Assembly: GCA_026724425.1 (NCBI GenBank)
Contig: JAIUCV010000003.1
Span: 59,635,088 to 59,699,087, forward strand
Length of the DNA stretch: 64,000 bases
Reading direction: 5' to 3'
Source: Erythrophleum ivorense
Lineage: Eukaryota; Streptophyta; Magnoliopsida; Fabales; Fabaceae
In this document: positions 37,701 to 49,574 of the stretch, in pieces
Layout: every line of letters begins with the position of its first letter
Numbering within the stretch: the stretch's first letter is position 1
The notes under the pieces: model-generated
Seen by the model: only the letters and a program-made list of their open reading frames with translations
Told to the model about the DNA's origin: nothing
Databases searched by the model: none
Translations under genes and position numbers: made by a program

Positions 37701-37811
37701 AGATAAAATGAAACATATTTCATCACAATTCTTTTCAATCATGATCATAAAAAAAATGGTGATATAGATATTCAACAAATTTGTTCATGTAATAATCTAG
37801 CATATTTGTTC
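34753..37811 (+). pseudogene. Copia-2 integrase, RT and RNase H, broken
   Basis: Immediately right of the CACTA element: EFSCVVCFQRKLITRP, then integrase core pieces (RHGPFKYYIILIYAFAK). The linker at 35635-35850 holds LQNIANQL and LIGSRDKNPKKKK. RT pieces LDMHLIDVVIAYLYGFL and SLYRLKS lie in 36580-36770. Further right are YLSAIEALMYLTNST (about 37190-37240), YLADPHKA, TGYLFTC and YIKGDKMKHIS, the copia RNase H. Stops and shifts throughout. Confidence 0.85.
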
Positions 37812-40800
37812 TGTAACATTATAATTCTAGCTCATCTCATACTTTTGAATAGTATAATTGCATGAATCATATAGATTTCCCATAAGAAAAAGCAAGGGAA
37901 ATTGGACTTTTCTTTACGCATCATATTCTCAAATACATGGGGGAAGTAGGAAAAATGGCTTAAAATAATACATTTAATTGCGCTGCATCATATATAAAAA
38001 TTACAATCAGTGTCAGGTGGACTGTGTGAACTCATATTATACATCTTCTTATTTAATCACATCATTACAACTCATTTACAACTCAAAAACATGCGTACAA
38101 CTCGTAAAAACCAAAATGAGGCATAGAACATGAAGACTCATACTCGGCCAAAATTGGCCTCATTTTTGGGAAAACTTTGAAAAATTATAACTAAATCTAA
38201 AAAAATTAAAATCATGTGTTCTTAGTCATTTTAGGAAGTTATGGATGTCTAATTTACACTAAAAATATGTCCAGAGCATAACATTCATCACAGAGGACGT
38301 TTGACATCTAAAAAGGTCCATAGGTCGCTACTACCTGGGCTGCTATTTCAGATTACTGATACAAACTTCTAAAATTCATAACTAATTTTATAAAAATTGA
38401 AATCATACATATTTAGTCATTCTGAAAAGATAAAAATGTTAAATTTATTGTAAAAATAATTCCAGAATAAAAAAATACATTTAACTATTGGAAATATATG
38501 GAACAGTGACTAGACTCCTGGGGTGCCACTACTACTGACAAGCAACTTAAAAAATGCATAACTCTTTGATCAGACCTCTAAATGAGGTGATCTCAGTGGC
38601 CACAGAAATCTTATGACCTTTAGTTTATTCTTGTAAAATTTTACAAGCATTGGATGCCATTTGCCCATCGGATGACATAGAATAAAAATCTGCCAGTATG
38701 AATAGTGCACATACTAGAAACCATGAAAATTACCAACTTTGAAAAATCATCAAATATTTTGTAGACCTCTAAAAATTATGATATTTAGCTTCCCAAAAAT
38801 ATCTTAATGAGGCCTAATTACATGCCAAATTTCAGATCAAGACTACTTCATTTGACTAAAAAGTGATATAGGGTTCCATTATGGTCAAATTTGGCTCTAT
38901 ATAGGGTACCAAATTTGCCAAATAGCTTTCCCTTAGTCTTAACACCTTTTGGGCAAGTCTAAAAGTATATTTAAGACTTGTGTGAGTTGCCCAAATGGTT
39001 CCAAACCTTATGCATCTCATTTTGGCCTTTTCATCCACACATACACACATTACATCAAATTTTTCAAAATGCATACCTTGTTATTTTATACTCAAATTAT
39101 GTTTTAGGGTTCATAAATCATGTTCATTCATTTATACATCACATATGATCATATTTATACATGTCTAGAAGGGTCATAGGCCATATACATCATTGGATTA
39201 CATTATTTGACACCAATATGTCCTTAAAGTGACAAAACTCAAACACTTTATTGTCAAACTCTTTCCTTCAAGGTGGTTGACCTCCATTACCTTGTCCACT
39301 TGGTCCACTTGGCATATTAGATCATTGGAAAAGAGAGAATGAGATTCAAAGAATTCTAATAGCTCATCTCCCATTCAACCATACATAATATGTGTAAGCA
39401 AGTTTTACAAATGCATGCATGGAGAAAATAAGAGCCATAGACATTTTAAAAGCAAACTTGGCATGTGAGTAACTCATACAAATCATTCAAGAGCTCACCA
39501 AGTGTCTGGATTAGCCTCACACTTCTCCTAATGGGTTTTGGACTTACCTCACCTATTTTTTGAGCACTTTGGACTCAACCATACTCTTGGGAGCCCACTT
39601 TGCTTTTGAAATACTCTTTGTTTTGTTTCAACTAAGCTCAAGAGTTCTTGGCTCATCCTCACCAAAGAAAAGAGTTCTTGCCCTCTCCACACTCAAGCAA
39701 ACTTATACAAACATTATGTGCTCATTTGAAACATAACATGGTATCAAGGATCATGGAATATAAAGGCATGTTAGCATACTTTTCACAGCTTAAAAATGCA
39801 CATACACACATTCTAAAATAAGCTAAACACACATCCATGCATGAGAGAAAGTGGAAAGAGCTACTTTGTGCAAATCTACAAACTTTTCTCCTTGGATTTC
39901 TATCCTTTGCCTTAGCTATGCACCCACAATTTGGTGGAGATGGTTTCTTTTGGCCTAAACATGATTTAAGGGAGTTAACTAGGTTCATGAAACATATTCT
40001 AAAGCTACACAATTTGCTTAAGCCTTAGATTACTCTATAGGCTTCATTATGGTTCATAATGGTGCCTAATGAAGCAACACTCCTCAAATAACTTTTAGGC
40101 CTCATTCTTTTCTCTCAATTATAATTCTTGACTCCTTTTAAGCTTCTTAGAGCCACCACACCATTAAAACAAAGGGCCTAGTACTATGTTGCTTCTTTAA
40201 GTTATAATATGGAACCTATGACCCCAATTCACTTTCCTTGAGTTCTAAATTTTTTCCAAGGCCTTCTCTTATATTCATTCACCATATATGACTCGAAAAT
40301 GGCCTTAGAAAAATTTGAAACTCTCCTTAGCTAGGTGAACTTGCTTATGCTGAGACTATGAGTGCATTGGCCTTCCATGGAGTTCTCTTTGTTTTCTTGA
40401 AGGAGGAAGTATGTGGGGAGCCTCTTAGGGATCTTAGGAGCATGTTTTAACATTCAATTAAGCCTAAAAATATTCATATAAAATCATATTTGTAAGGGAG
40501 CATTTAGATCCCTAATGATTCTATCTTGTTTCCTAATACTTCTTTCTTGATTATATTGGTTCATTCTTAATCCTTGCTACCTAAAACCTCTAATCCTGCC
40601 ATGAATTGGGTAGAAAATAGCCCCTAAGAATTGGGCTCCTGGTGGTCAAATTCGTGCAAGAGGAAGGAGGAGGAAGAAATTATCAAAGAATGAAAGTTTT
40701 ACCTTGTTTTCTTGCTTTCTCTTGGTTGCTTTTCACTTTCCTTGCTTGCCTCCCTTCAAACATGAATTTTTTATCTTTATTCTGCCCCCAAAACGGATTT

Positions 40801-41549
40801 AAAAATACCATCAAACCTATAGAAATAAGGAGAAGAAGGAGGAGAAGTAACTTGTTCAAGAGAAAGCTAGATTTTCCTACATTTTCTTGGCTTTTTCTCC
40901 CTTCAAGGTTGCTTCTTCTTGTGTGCCTAAGAGAACTGATTCTCCTCTCTGTTCTGGGCAGAAGAAAGACGGTGGAAATGAGGGCAAGGGAGGGCGTGAG
41001 AAAGAGGGAGTATTAAAAGCAAAAGAATTCCAAAAATTTCTATTTCATCTCTCATTTTTGGCATTTTTGTTTCTAATTCGTTTTAGCTCCTTTTTTAGAA
41101 CCATCTTTTTTATTATGAAATTTAGGTTCCCAATTTAGTAAAATGCCTTTGGAATCACTCAAATCGGAGATAAAACTTTCATGAACAAATCAGTCAAAGT
41201 TTAAGTCAACTGACGTTGAAAAACGTCCACCGGAGGGGATTTAACTATTCCGGGGCTTCCCATGATTTTTAGGGCCTCTGAGAACTCCGGAGAACTCAAA
41301 AATTTTATTTAAAAAGCCCTCCTATAAGTTTTTCAAAAAGTTTTCATATTTACAAAAATATCACTGGCTTTTCGGGAAAATTTTCAAATTACTTTGATCC
41401 TTATTTCTGGGCAACTTAAGGCTCAAATCCTCATTTTCTATTATTTAAAATTTTAATCTAATTTTAGTTGGCCTCAATTCCTTCTATTTTAAGGATTTTC
41501 TTTTATATTTGATCCATTTCTGACATTTACGGAGGTACCGGATGTTACA
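37812..41549. mobile_element. 3.7 kb LTR-like insertion (probable large solo LTR) in copia-2
   Basis: Starts TGTAACAT and ends ATGTTACA, flanked by a perfect 5-bp duplication TGTTC (37807-37811 and 41550-41554). Left of it the copia frame reads CNNLAYLF; right of it the same frame reads IKTLLTITFEKLVYNIRM, so the insertion point is exact. TG...CA ends and a 5-bp duplication are retrotransposon marks. I see no internal pair of direct LTRs, no primer site and no gag or pol, so a solo LTR of a Ty3-gypsy element or a very large non-autonomous element fits. The - strand start TGTAACATCCGGTACCTCCG looks more like a gypsy LTR start, so - orientation is favoured. Confidence 0.8.
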
Positions 41550-42120
41550 TGTTCATTAAGACATTGCTAACTATTACATTTGAAAAGTTAGTATACAATA
41601 TTAGAATGTATTGATTCAAATACATAAAGTGCTATTGTTATTTGGAAAGTAAATGATACATTGTATTGTTTTTTTCTTAACCAAAGTTTTGTCCCATGGA
41701 GTTTTTTTTATAAGGTTTTTAATAAGGTAGTTTATCATTGACATATAAATACTGTGTACTCTTTTTCTTTTATTAGGTTTTTGTCCCATTGGGTTTTTCC
41801 TAATAAGGTTTTAATAAAGCACATCATTTAATAATGGATATCCATAATCCATGAAAACAACCTTCTAGTATCTCTTTTTGCATTTTAATGGCATATACCT
41901 TATAATCCCTCAAAGGATTATATTGTAAATTATATAAATTATTATTATTTATTTATGTTATTGTAACTCTTAGGTTAATTTTTACAATTGAGGCCTGTAA
42001 ATAGAGGTAATGTACTAAGTATGTTGGACCTCAAGTAAATAAGAATTATCTTATTCTTTTTCCTCTCAATTTTTTCTTTTTCTTTTATTATATTTCTTGT
42101 ATTTCCATTAATTTCATAGT
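41550..42120 (+). pseudogene. Copia-2 RNase H end, 3' untranslated region and probable 3' LTR
   Basis: Begins with the end of the polyprotein (FEKLVYNIRM). Two related blocks follow, 41681-41731 and 41776-41822, both with TTTGTCCCAT and a TAAGG(T)TTTTAATAA motif. From about 41830 to 42120 the sequence looks like an LTR with a pyrimidine-rich end, but I could not fix its first base. Confidence 0.6.
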
Positions 42121-42149
42121 AGAGACTTTAAATGCCTTTATCAGGTATT

Positions 42150-42993
42150 GTGAACTAGGAAGTTAAAGAATTTTTTGATTGGATAATCATACTAGGTGAA
42201 GGATCTACAAAAGAAGGGAATGAAGGTGAAGTCAATGTTACTAGTTTAGATTACCTTCTTATCAAGTTCTTAGAGGATCATGTGAAGGCAATTGTCGATA
42301 GTGCTTATCTTAATCTATTAAATTATCTTAATAACCTCAATTATTTTTAAGAAAGAGCTATCTTTGCCCCTACATTGTTAAATGTTGATGATATTAATGA
42401 TCACATGCTTTCTATGATTCTAAGAGAAGAGAAGACACATTTGAGTTTGGATAGTGTTTGCAAAATAGATAGTAATGTTGATTCCATTAATGATCTTTAC
42501 TCTATTAAATTCTATTAGCCTATTTGAATTGCCAACTCTTATTTTAAAGTTGAATATTTGTGTTCCTATAATATTTCTTAGAAATATTGATAAATCATTA
42601 GATTTATGTAATGGAACAAGAATAATTATTAGTCAATTGAAAACGCAGATTGTGGAAGTAAAAGTAATTTTTAGAACTAATATTAGTTAGAAGATTATTA
42701 TTCCAAGAATAGTTATAACACTCTAAGAATAATTATACCACCTTTTGATTTGAAGTTGCCTTTTAGTTTAAACAGGAAACAATTTCCTTTAGCATTATGT
42801 TTCGCAATCACTATAAATAAAAGCCAAGGTTTGTCTTTGTCAAATGTTGGTTTATATTTGCAAAGGCCCATCTTTATTCATGGTCAATTTCATGTTGTTG
42901 CTTCAAGAATTCATAGTAGGAGTTGCTTTAAAATTCTTATTATTGACAAAATTGGAAATCTAACAAATCATACCTACAATGTTGTTTACAAAT
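42150..42993 (+). pseudogene. Helitron helicase C-terminal fragment
   Basis: PIF1-type helicase end of a plant Helitron Rep/helicase. Pieces in order: EVKEFFDWIIILGEGSTKEG, ERAIFAPTLLNVDDINDHML, then after a frame change VPIIFLRNIDKSLDLCNGTR (in 42475-42690), and KLPFSLNRKQFPLALCFAIT, INKSQGLSLSNVGLYLQRP and SCFKILIIDKIGNL (42750-42995). The Rep domain and upstream helicase motifs are absent. Stops and at least two shifts break it. I could not identify a CTRR end with hairpin downstream. Confidence 0.88.
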
Positions 42994-44120
42994 AATTACT
43001 CAACAATTTGCCTTAAGTAATTATTTGTTTATCATTTTTTTCTTATTTTAATATCTCTGTAACATTATCATTTTACTAATTGATTTTATCTATTCCAAAT
43101 AGTACATATCTTGATGGCCAAGTCAACAATAATTTTTGTAATATCATTGTTTTAGGTATAATGCTTTGGTATTATCAAATAATGTTGTAATAGAATTGTC
43201 ATAAACAATGTTTCAATAATAATTTGATATATAGTTTATGTGTTCCGTTATTATTATTTCAATTATATTGGAATAGTTGATCATTATGTTACATATAATT
43301 TTTCTATGATAGTATCACATCTTATTAGTCTCTGATACTATAAAGTGTACAGATCAATAAGATCATTATGTTAGCGATGTACGATCATTATGTTACATAC
43401 AATTCTTTTTTAATGATAATATCACATTTTATTGATCTTTGGTACTAAAAAAATATGTTATTTTCTTAAATGTTCGTAATTTTTATACAACAGAATTTGT
43501 TGTTGAAGAGTATACCATTTCTTTTATATTACATCAATTATTTAAATGCAAATTTAATATTATCATTTCTTATTTGTTATTGATATAACACTTATTATAT
43601 TATTATTTACACTCGGTACATTACATGAATTAGTTACTAGTTATAACAAAATTAGCTACCAAAAAGTGAAAAGTTGTTGAATCTGTCCCCCCTCCTTTCT
43701 TCTTCGCTTATAATCTTTGTTTAATTGCAAAAGATCCAAAATTGTATGTATATTATATAAGATTGGAATTCTTTGTATTGAGAATCCCAAACATTGCCTT
43801 TGCTGTTTCTATCAAATTGTTTTTTTTTTCTTTTTAAAAAATCTTTACACCTCCTCACAAAATTCATTGCAAAGGCAATGAATTGGGATCCTTGTTGTGT
43901 AATCCTACCTTGTAACTCCTGTTTCCCAAAATTTTCTGTTGACATAAATGCAATATATATATATATATAATTATTAAAATTAATAATTTTTTTCTTATTA
44001 ATTTTGTAAAAATGGTATAATAGAAGAATATGCTTCATTCTAAGGTAAGAATGGCAACATCTACTTGAAAAGCAACAGACCACGTGAGGCCACACTTCCG
44101 GTTACGCCATGTGAGTAGGT
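42994..44120. other. AT-rich spacer between Helitron fragment and the DUF1644 gene
   Basis: No credible coding sequence. Two similar stretches, TGATCATTATGTTACATA (about 43278) and CGATCATTATGTTACATA (about 43382), lie about 100 bp apart and look like a small duplication. Confidence 0.5.
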
Positions 44121-44127
44121 ACAGTGA

Positions 44128-44132
44128 CCAAT
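44128..44132 (+). promoter_or_regulatory. CCAAT box, DUF1644 gene promoter
   Basis: GACCAATCAG lies about 100-200 bp before the presumed transcribed leader, where the AT-rich spacer gives way to GC-richer sequence. No TATA box is obvious. Position is suggestive only. Confidence 0.35.
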
Positions 44133-45745
44133 CAGCAAACAGTTCGATATGAGCGTGGTTTACACTACCGGTATCAGAGCGTGGTCTGAAACTCGCCATG
44201 TAGGGAGGCGTAGAAATAACTCGAACTCCGTGATTGAAAAAAATTTCTCACTTTCTCTTTCTAAATTTTCGCGAACTGAAGAAGGATCGAGAGATTTAGC
44301 CCTCTCCTCCTTCTCGCCCCATAATACTCAATACCCCTCGATTCCTTCGCCTTAGCTTTCGATTCGTGCTAGAAATTCCCTCTCTTTTCTTTTATCTCTC
44401 CAACCTCGCATCAAACTCGCTTGTTTTTCCTCCATTTACACTGTTCGCTTCTTATCTTCCATACCCGCCTGGTAAGACCCGTCCTCCTCTCTCTCTCTCT
44501 CTCTCTCTCTTTTAAATTCTCCAGAAAGATTCTTTTCGTGTTTCGCTTGGTTAGCGAGTTTGATGCAGAACCAGTTATTATATTTAATTCATGTATGTAA
44601 CAGTTCATTTTGTTTTTCTCCTTCATTTTTCATGACCCTTTAGGTTTTTTTTTTTTTTTTTTTTCCTAATGCAAATTGACGAAACGATTTATCCATCTAA
44701 GTGGGGTTGATGGAAAAATCGGCTGTAATATGAGCTTGAAGCGTGTTTCTCAATTTTTAGTGATTTTCTCGGCATCCAAGCAGATGGGCATTTTCATTTC
44801 ATCAACATTTGATTTACTATTAATAAACACGATCGTCAATTTTGTATTTAAATATCAGTGTATGATTGGATTTAAAATGGATAAAGTTAGCAGCACGTGC
44901 TTCATACTCGACCTCCATGTTCTGGTTAATATTTTATTGGTCTTGCTTGCTGTCTTTGCTTGCTAGTCTTTCCTATTGGCACGTTGTTTCCCTTTGGGCA
45001 ATTTATATGAATCTCTTACTTGGTTTTTCTTACTAGTCGATCCAGATGCAATTTAGTTGCTCAAACTAATTTGTTGGACTCGGAATTCAGATACGCTTGA
45101 ACCGCGAGGCTGGTGAGTTTTCCTAGGGAAAGAAATTTAAACTTTTTTACCATAATTTCTGCAGGCTAGAACTGTGGCACGTTGTTTTTAACAGAATTGG
45201 GTTTTCCTACTTCTAGCAATTGTTCCTCCGCCCCCCTCTTCTTATAACTGTTTGTAGCTAGTTCTTTGTCTATTGCCCGTGCTATGTACATTTTTATTGG
45301 TCAATTATGTAGATGAACTATCCTGTCGGCCTGTGTTCATTCGGTAGTTAGCATTGTTGGGCAAATTAGTTAGTAGTCTTTATTATGTCATTTACTCTGT
45401 TTTCCCTCGCTTTTTGATATCCTTTTTGTGTTAAAAGTTCATCTCATTGTTATTTTGGTTTCTTTCACAACTAACAGTTTGATATTCTTTCGCTGAACTT
45501 TCCATTCTACAAGCTTTTTACATATATAGAACTTATGCTGATAGTGATCTGTGGAAATCTGGATAATTATCTTACTGATTTTGACTTATTTGAAGAGAAG
45601 ATGGATGTCTTTAATGCTATTAATTTTCATTCCTCCCACTTCCTAGAAAAAGCATCCATCAAACCTTTATTTTCTTCTTTACAAGCATTTTGCAACGTAA
45701 TCAATAATATTTTTCCACTTTGTTATTGCAATTACCTGTGTATAA

Positions 45746-45760
45746 CCCCCCCCCCCCCCC
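45746..45760 (+). repeat. C15 tract followed by A-rich run
   Basis: Fifteen C, then AAC and nine or ten A. The opposite strand is T-rich then G15. Lies in the DUF1644 leader intron. Confidence 0.9.
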
Positions 45761-47225
45761 AACAAAAAAAAAATTGTGCACATGAATATTGGAAACCTTG
45801 GTTTTCGAACAAAATCTGTGTGATTTGATGGAGACTTCTTTTTCTCTTTTAGAAGTTATTGGTGTAAACTAAAGTATGTTATTCTTTGTGAGGACGAAAG
45901 GAGTTTCTCTTGAATGCTGCCCTGCCTCTATGATAATGCTGCACGTTAACCATAGACGACTATACTGATATGTTTGTGTGCTAATGGACAGGTCCTTATT
46001 TTAGGTAGCCATTTTATGTTATTTATGGATGATTCTTCAACATCAGCATGCAGATCTTTGAAAAAACAGATCCTGAAACTAAATGGGAATTACATCAACT
46101 GTGCATTGTATTTGTAGGCTTAAAAGTTTGGCATTTTGATGCTATTTGATTGAATACTAGGTTTAAAAATTACATTACGGCTTTTGATACTAAAACCAGA
46201 AATGGAATAAAGTGAGGAGAAGGAGAAGGAAGCTGGGGATTAAGGTTTCAAATCTTGCGACCTTGGGGTGTGGCCATTCATGGTCAAGTATGACTGACAA
46301 GTCTTCTGGGTATCTGTTTACACTGGTCTACAATATCTTCAGCTATATGAAGGCACAACTCTTTTGGGTAGCATTAGGTAAGCCTGAAGGACAACTTATT
46401 TTTCTTTTTGGAGTGAAGAGTGTTTGAGTTTTTCTGTCTACTTTCCTTTAACCTTTCTTGTGGTACCAAGAACTAGGCAGTTTCAACACTGATGTTTGAA
46501 AGGGGTGCCTAATATGAGGTTAAAAAATTGAACTTTTCTGTGTGAATTTTATGACTGTAGAAGTCGTCTAGTTCAGTTTGTGTCATGACCAATGGGAAAT
46601 GCATTCAGAAATTGTTTTTTTAGTAGAAGTAGTATAAGTTTCCTTTGGCAATTGTGATTAGGATATAATGTCTGACTTTATTGCTGCTACCTTTTTGACA
46701 TAGCTGGAAAGTTAAGATGGATAAGTGGAAGGATAGATGGATGGACTATTGGTGGGTAATAGGTAGATAGATAGAAAGATAAACAAAATCTCGGGCTTTG
46801 TAATTTCTGATCACCTCTTTCTTCATTGCATAATAACTGCGCCTAATTCTTTCATCCTTTGGGATAAGCTGGACATTTTAACAGCTTTTGAAGGGGTTTG
46901 ATGGTTGGTTGAAAGTTCTTAAATGGAACATCTCACCTTGTTGTGTGGCCTGGTATATCTGAAAGAAGAGGAAGGGAACACCTTGAAACTTGAGAAATTA
47001 TTTGTTTAGGATTTTTAATTGCACTTGTTACTTGACTCTTTGCAATCAAGCTTAAGTTCATCATAGTTGAAAAATTACCATGTAGAATTTGTGAAATTCT
47101 TCTTCACTATTGGTTTATATTTATTATGTTTTCTTTCTAGTGTCATGTTGTTTGTCTGTTTCTTTGTCTGTTTGTCCCCGAGTATATATTACCAGTGCAC
47201 TTATTAAATTGACTACTTCACAACA

Positions 47226-47240
47226 CCCCCCCCCCCCCCC
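47226..47240 (+). repeat. C15 tract followed by A-rich run
   Basis: Same layout as 45746: fifteen C, ACC, then A8 and purines. Also in the DUF1644 leader intron. Confidence 0.9.
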
Positions 47241-47955
47241 ACCAAAAAAAAGAGAGAAAAAAACAAAGGTGCCCTGACTTGAATAGACTTTTATGGAAAC
47301 TTGAGTATATCTGTTAGACCATGGTTTCCTTAGGGTGAGACCAGTCTTTATATAGGGATAGGAGACACAAATCCTAGCAAGGGAACTGATTTATTTTTGA
47401 CAATTTATGCCATGTTTGCAGAATGTGGGGGAAAATGGTGTTTTTCCTTTTCTTTCCTGTTTTGCTTCTCTGGGGATGGACTTACTTTCTCTACGCATAC
47501 TTATTCAGTTCAGGAGATTTTCGATCAGCACTGGAAGACAGATTACTTTTTAATGTTGGTGATTCTGAATCTGAACTGGTTGAATGCTGAATTAGTTGAT
47601 TATTGATATGATTGCTCTTTGCGGTCAGCATAAATCTGAGATAATTGACCCTAAGCTTTGTATTGCAGTCCTGCACTGTGGCATTGTTATATTTACATTT
47701 GAAAATATATTTATACAAATGGCAGAACTTTCTTACAATTCATATGTCCAGTCACTGATCCCTTCACAGTTTATGTCCGAAAAAGATAATAAGTATGTAC
47801 TTATTGTCCCCACCCCCTGCTTTCTTTATCAGACTAACTCAAAAAGTAGTATATAGTTTGACAACCTGATTTTGATATTCCTGAAATCAGGACATTTATT
47901 TACCATTTTTTGTAGTTTAAAATTTCAGGTTCTGTAACTTCTGTTGATTTTGGAA

Positions 47956-49044
47956 ATGGCAAAAGGAAGCAGGGGACGACGCAGGATTGCTTCCCGACAG
48001 TTCCGGCTTACCCCATACCCTTTGCCTGCATGCAAAAGGGATATTTGTGAGACTTTGTGCCCAAAGAAATGCTCCACAGCCTTGGATAAGAATGACTGGG
48101 AAGATGTGACATGTTCTGTGTGCATGGAATATCCACACAACGCTGTGCTTCTACTTTGCTCCTCTCATGACAAGGGTTGCCGTCCTTATATGTGTGGAAC
48201 TAGTCTTCGTCATTCCAACTGCCTTGATCAGTACAAAGAAGCTTACACTAAAGTTATCCCATCCAATGCTGGACAGCCTATGCAAGGATTGATCAGTAAT
48301 CCGAGTGTGCTACCAGATTCCAATTCGCCTCTTGAAAAGAGTGAAATCACAGAGCTGGCGTGCCCTCTATGTAGGGGTCAGGTGAAAGGTTGGACTGTTG
48401 TAGAACATGCACGGGAGTACCTTAATGCAAAGAAGAGAAGCTGCATGCAAGATAACTGCTCGTACGTTGGTAACTACAAGGAGCTGAAGAAGCATGTGCG
48501 GGCTGAGCATCCCTTGGCATGTCCACGTGCAGTAGATCCTGCTCATGAACAGAAATGGCAATGGTTCGAGTGGGAGCGCGAGCGGGAAGATGTTATCAGC
48601 ACAATAACATCAACCATGCCTGGGGCTATGGTTTTTGGAGATTATGTGATTGAAGGAAATCATAATGATTTTGCGTCAGAAGATGAAGAAGATGGGGTTC
48701 CTAATGCAGATGCTGCTGAAAGAAGTGGAAGATTTCAGATGGGCTTAGAGGCAATGAATTTCTTTCTGCTATTGCATGCAGTTCGGCAAGGGAATGAACT
48801 TAATGTTAGTAGACGGCCGAGGCCTGAGCTGGCATCCCATCGAATATCCAGTCAGGCTAGTGCTCTCCATAGAACTCCTGTTGGCGGGGTGGATTTCTCA
48901 GATCAAAACGATGACAATGATGGGTATAGCGAAGGTGATGATGATGGTGTATCACTAGTTAGCCGTCTCCGTCGCCATGGCAGTGGCAGAGTCTTATTGG
49001 GTCGCTCTGGCAGGAGGCGAAGACGGAGAGAAGGACATACATGA
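47956..49044 (+). CDS. DUF1644 family zinc-finger protein
   Basis: Plant-specific protein of about 362 aa; some rice members are linked to stress responses, but no biochemical activity is established. The coding region is one exon from the ATG at 47956 (MAKGSRGRRRIASRQF) to TGA; the frame is also open upstream but without an ATG. Seen: FRLTPYPLPAC, then the DUF1644 core (residues about 50-95) with CSVCMEYPHNAVLLLCSSHD, CRPYMCGTS and NCLDQYKEAYTK; CPLCRGQVKGW at about 136; and a C2H2-like finger (C163, C168, H180, H185) ending KKHVRAEH. The C-terminal part has two acidic stretches and ends in a run of arginines that could be a nuclear signal. The gene looks intact; a 3' UTR probably runs to about 49330. 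Confidence 0.93.
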   Translation: MAKGSRGRRRIASRQFRLTPYPLPACKRDICETLCPKKCSTALDKNDWEDVTCSVCMEYPHNAVLLLCSSHDKGCRPYMCGTSLRHSNCLDQYKEAYTKVIPSNAGQPMQGLISNPSVLPDSNSPLEKSEITELACPLCRGQVKGWTVVEHAREYLNAKKRSCMQDNCSYVGNYKELKKHVRAEHPLACPRAVDPAHEQKWQWFEWEREREDVISTITSTMPGAMVFGDYVIEGNHNDFASEDEEDGVPNADAAERSGRFQMGLEAMNFFLLLHAVRQGNELNVSRRPRPELASHRISSQASALHRTPVGGVDFSDQNDDNDGYSEGDDDGVSLVSRLRRHGSGRVLLGRSGRRRRRREGHT

Positions 49045-49574
49045 GGAAGAATGTAGATAAAGACCATGCACAACAAAGCCGGAGGTTGGAGAAGGACAAG
49101 TTTGTTAGGTGTATAGTGGAGCCCGGAGTTTAGTGACATAAACTGGGTTGACTTAATAACATTTGCAGAAAGAGGAAAATTGGATGGTCATTTTTATTTT
49201 TTCTGTTGTAATTTATTTTCTTGTACATTCCTACCTTCCTCCTATTACTATTGCACATTCCTTGTGAGATTCACCTATGTTAACGTTTGATTTATCACAT
49301 CTGGGACCCCAAATTGATTGTTATGTAATAATCCCAGGACTAGACAAAATGCCATTTCTCATCTTTAACCAAAACTAGAAAATACGAAGCTGTTCCTTTG
49401 GCTTTGCATAGTTCCATGGTTTCTACCAGCCAAGAAACTCGATTGGTATTTTATAAAAGTTAGATCCCAATAATCTTCGAGTGGTATGTGAAATGACTCA
49501 TAGTGTTATTGTATGTTTTATGGCAAAACAAGTTTCAAACACAAGGATCTTTTAAGAGCAATTTGACTTCAAAA

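Larger units (their letters stand above)
29340..42120 (+). mobile_element. Second Ty1-copia element, split by two later insertions
   Basis: Decayed copia sequence lies in three blocks: 29340-30393 (gag and GAG-pre-integrase), 34753-37811 (integrase, linker, RT, RNase H) and 41550-42120 (end of RNase H, 3' untranslated part, probable LTR). Reading frames continue across both gaps with short target duplications. The family differs from copia element 1. Its 5' LTR was not found, and the 3' LTR is not clearly delimited. Confidence 0.85.
44250..47928 (+). other. 5' UTR exon and 3.5 kb leader intron of the DUF1644 gene
   Basis: A pyrimidine-rich leader ends in the donor CCTG|GTAAGA after 44471. 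The matching acceptor TTTCAG ends at 47928, 27 bp before the start codon. The intron has a (CT)n run just after the donor (about 44488-44510) and two poly(C)-A tracts. Short open frames in it are not credible genes. The leader start is a guess; more non-coding exons could exist. Confidence 0.55.

Noticed and set aside
40642..41016. 124-aa + strand open frame inside the 3.7 kb element
   Set aside because: Low-complexity Lys/Arg/Leu composition, no recognised domain, and inside an LTR-like element bounded by a target duplication.
47944..47955. Start of the DUF1644 protein four codons upstream
   Set aside because: The codon at 47944 is TTG, and the acceptor lies at 47928. The ATG at 47956 is the first plausible start.
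48776..48958. Extra small frames overlapping the DUF1644 CDS
   Set aside because: Shadows in other frames of a well-supported coding region.
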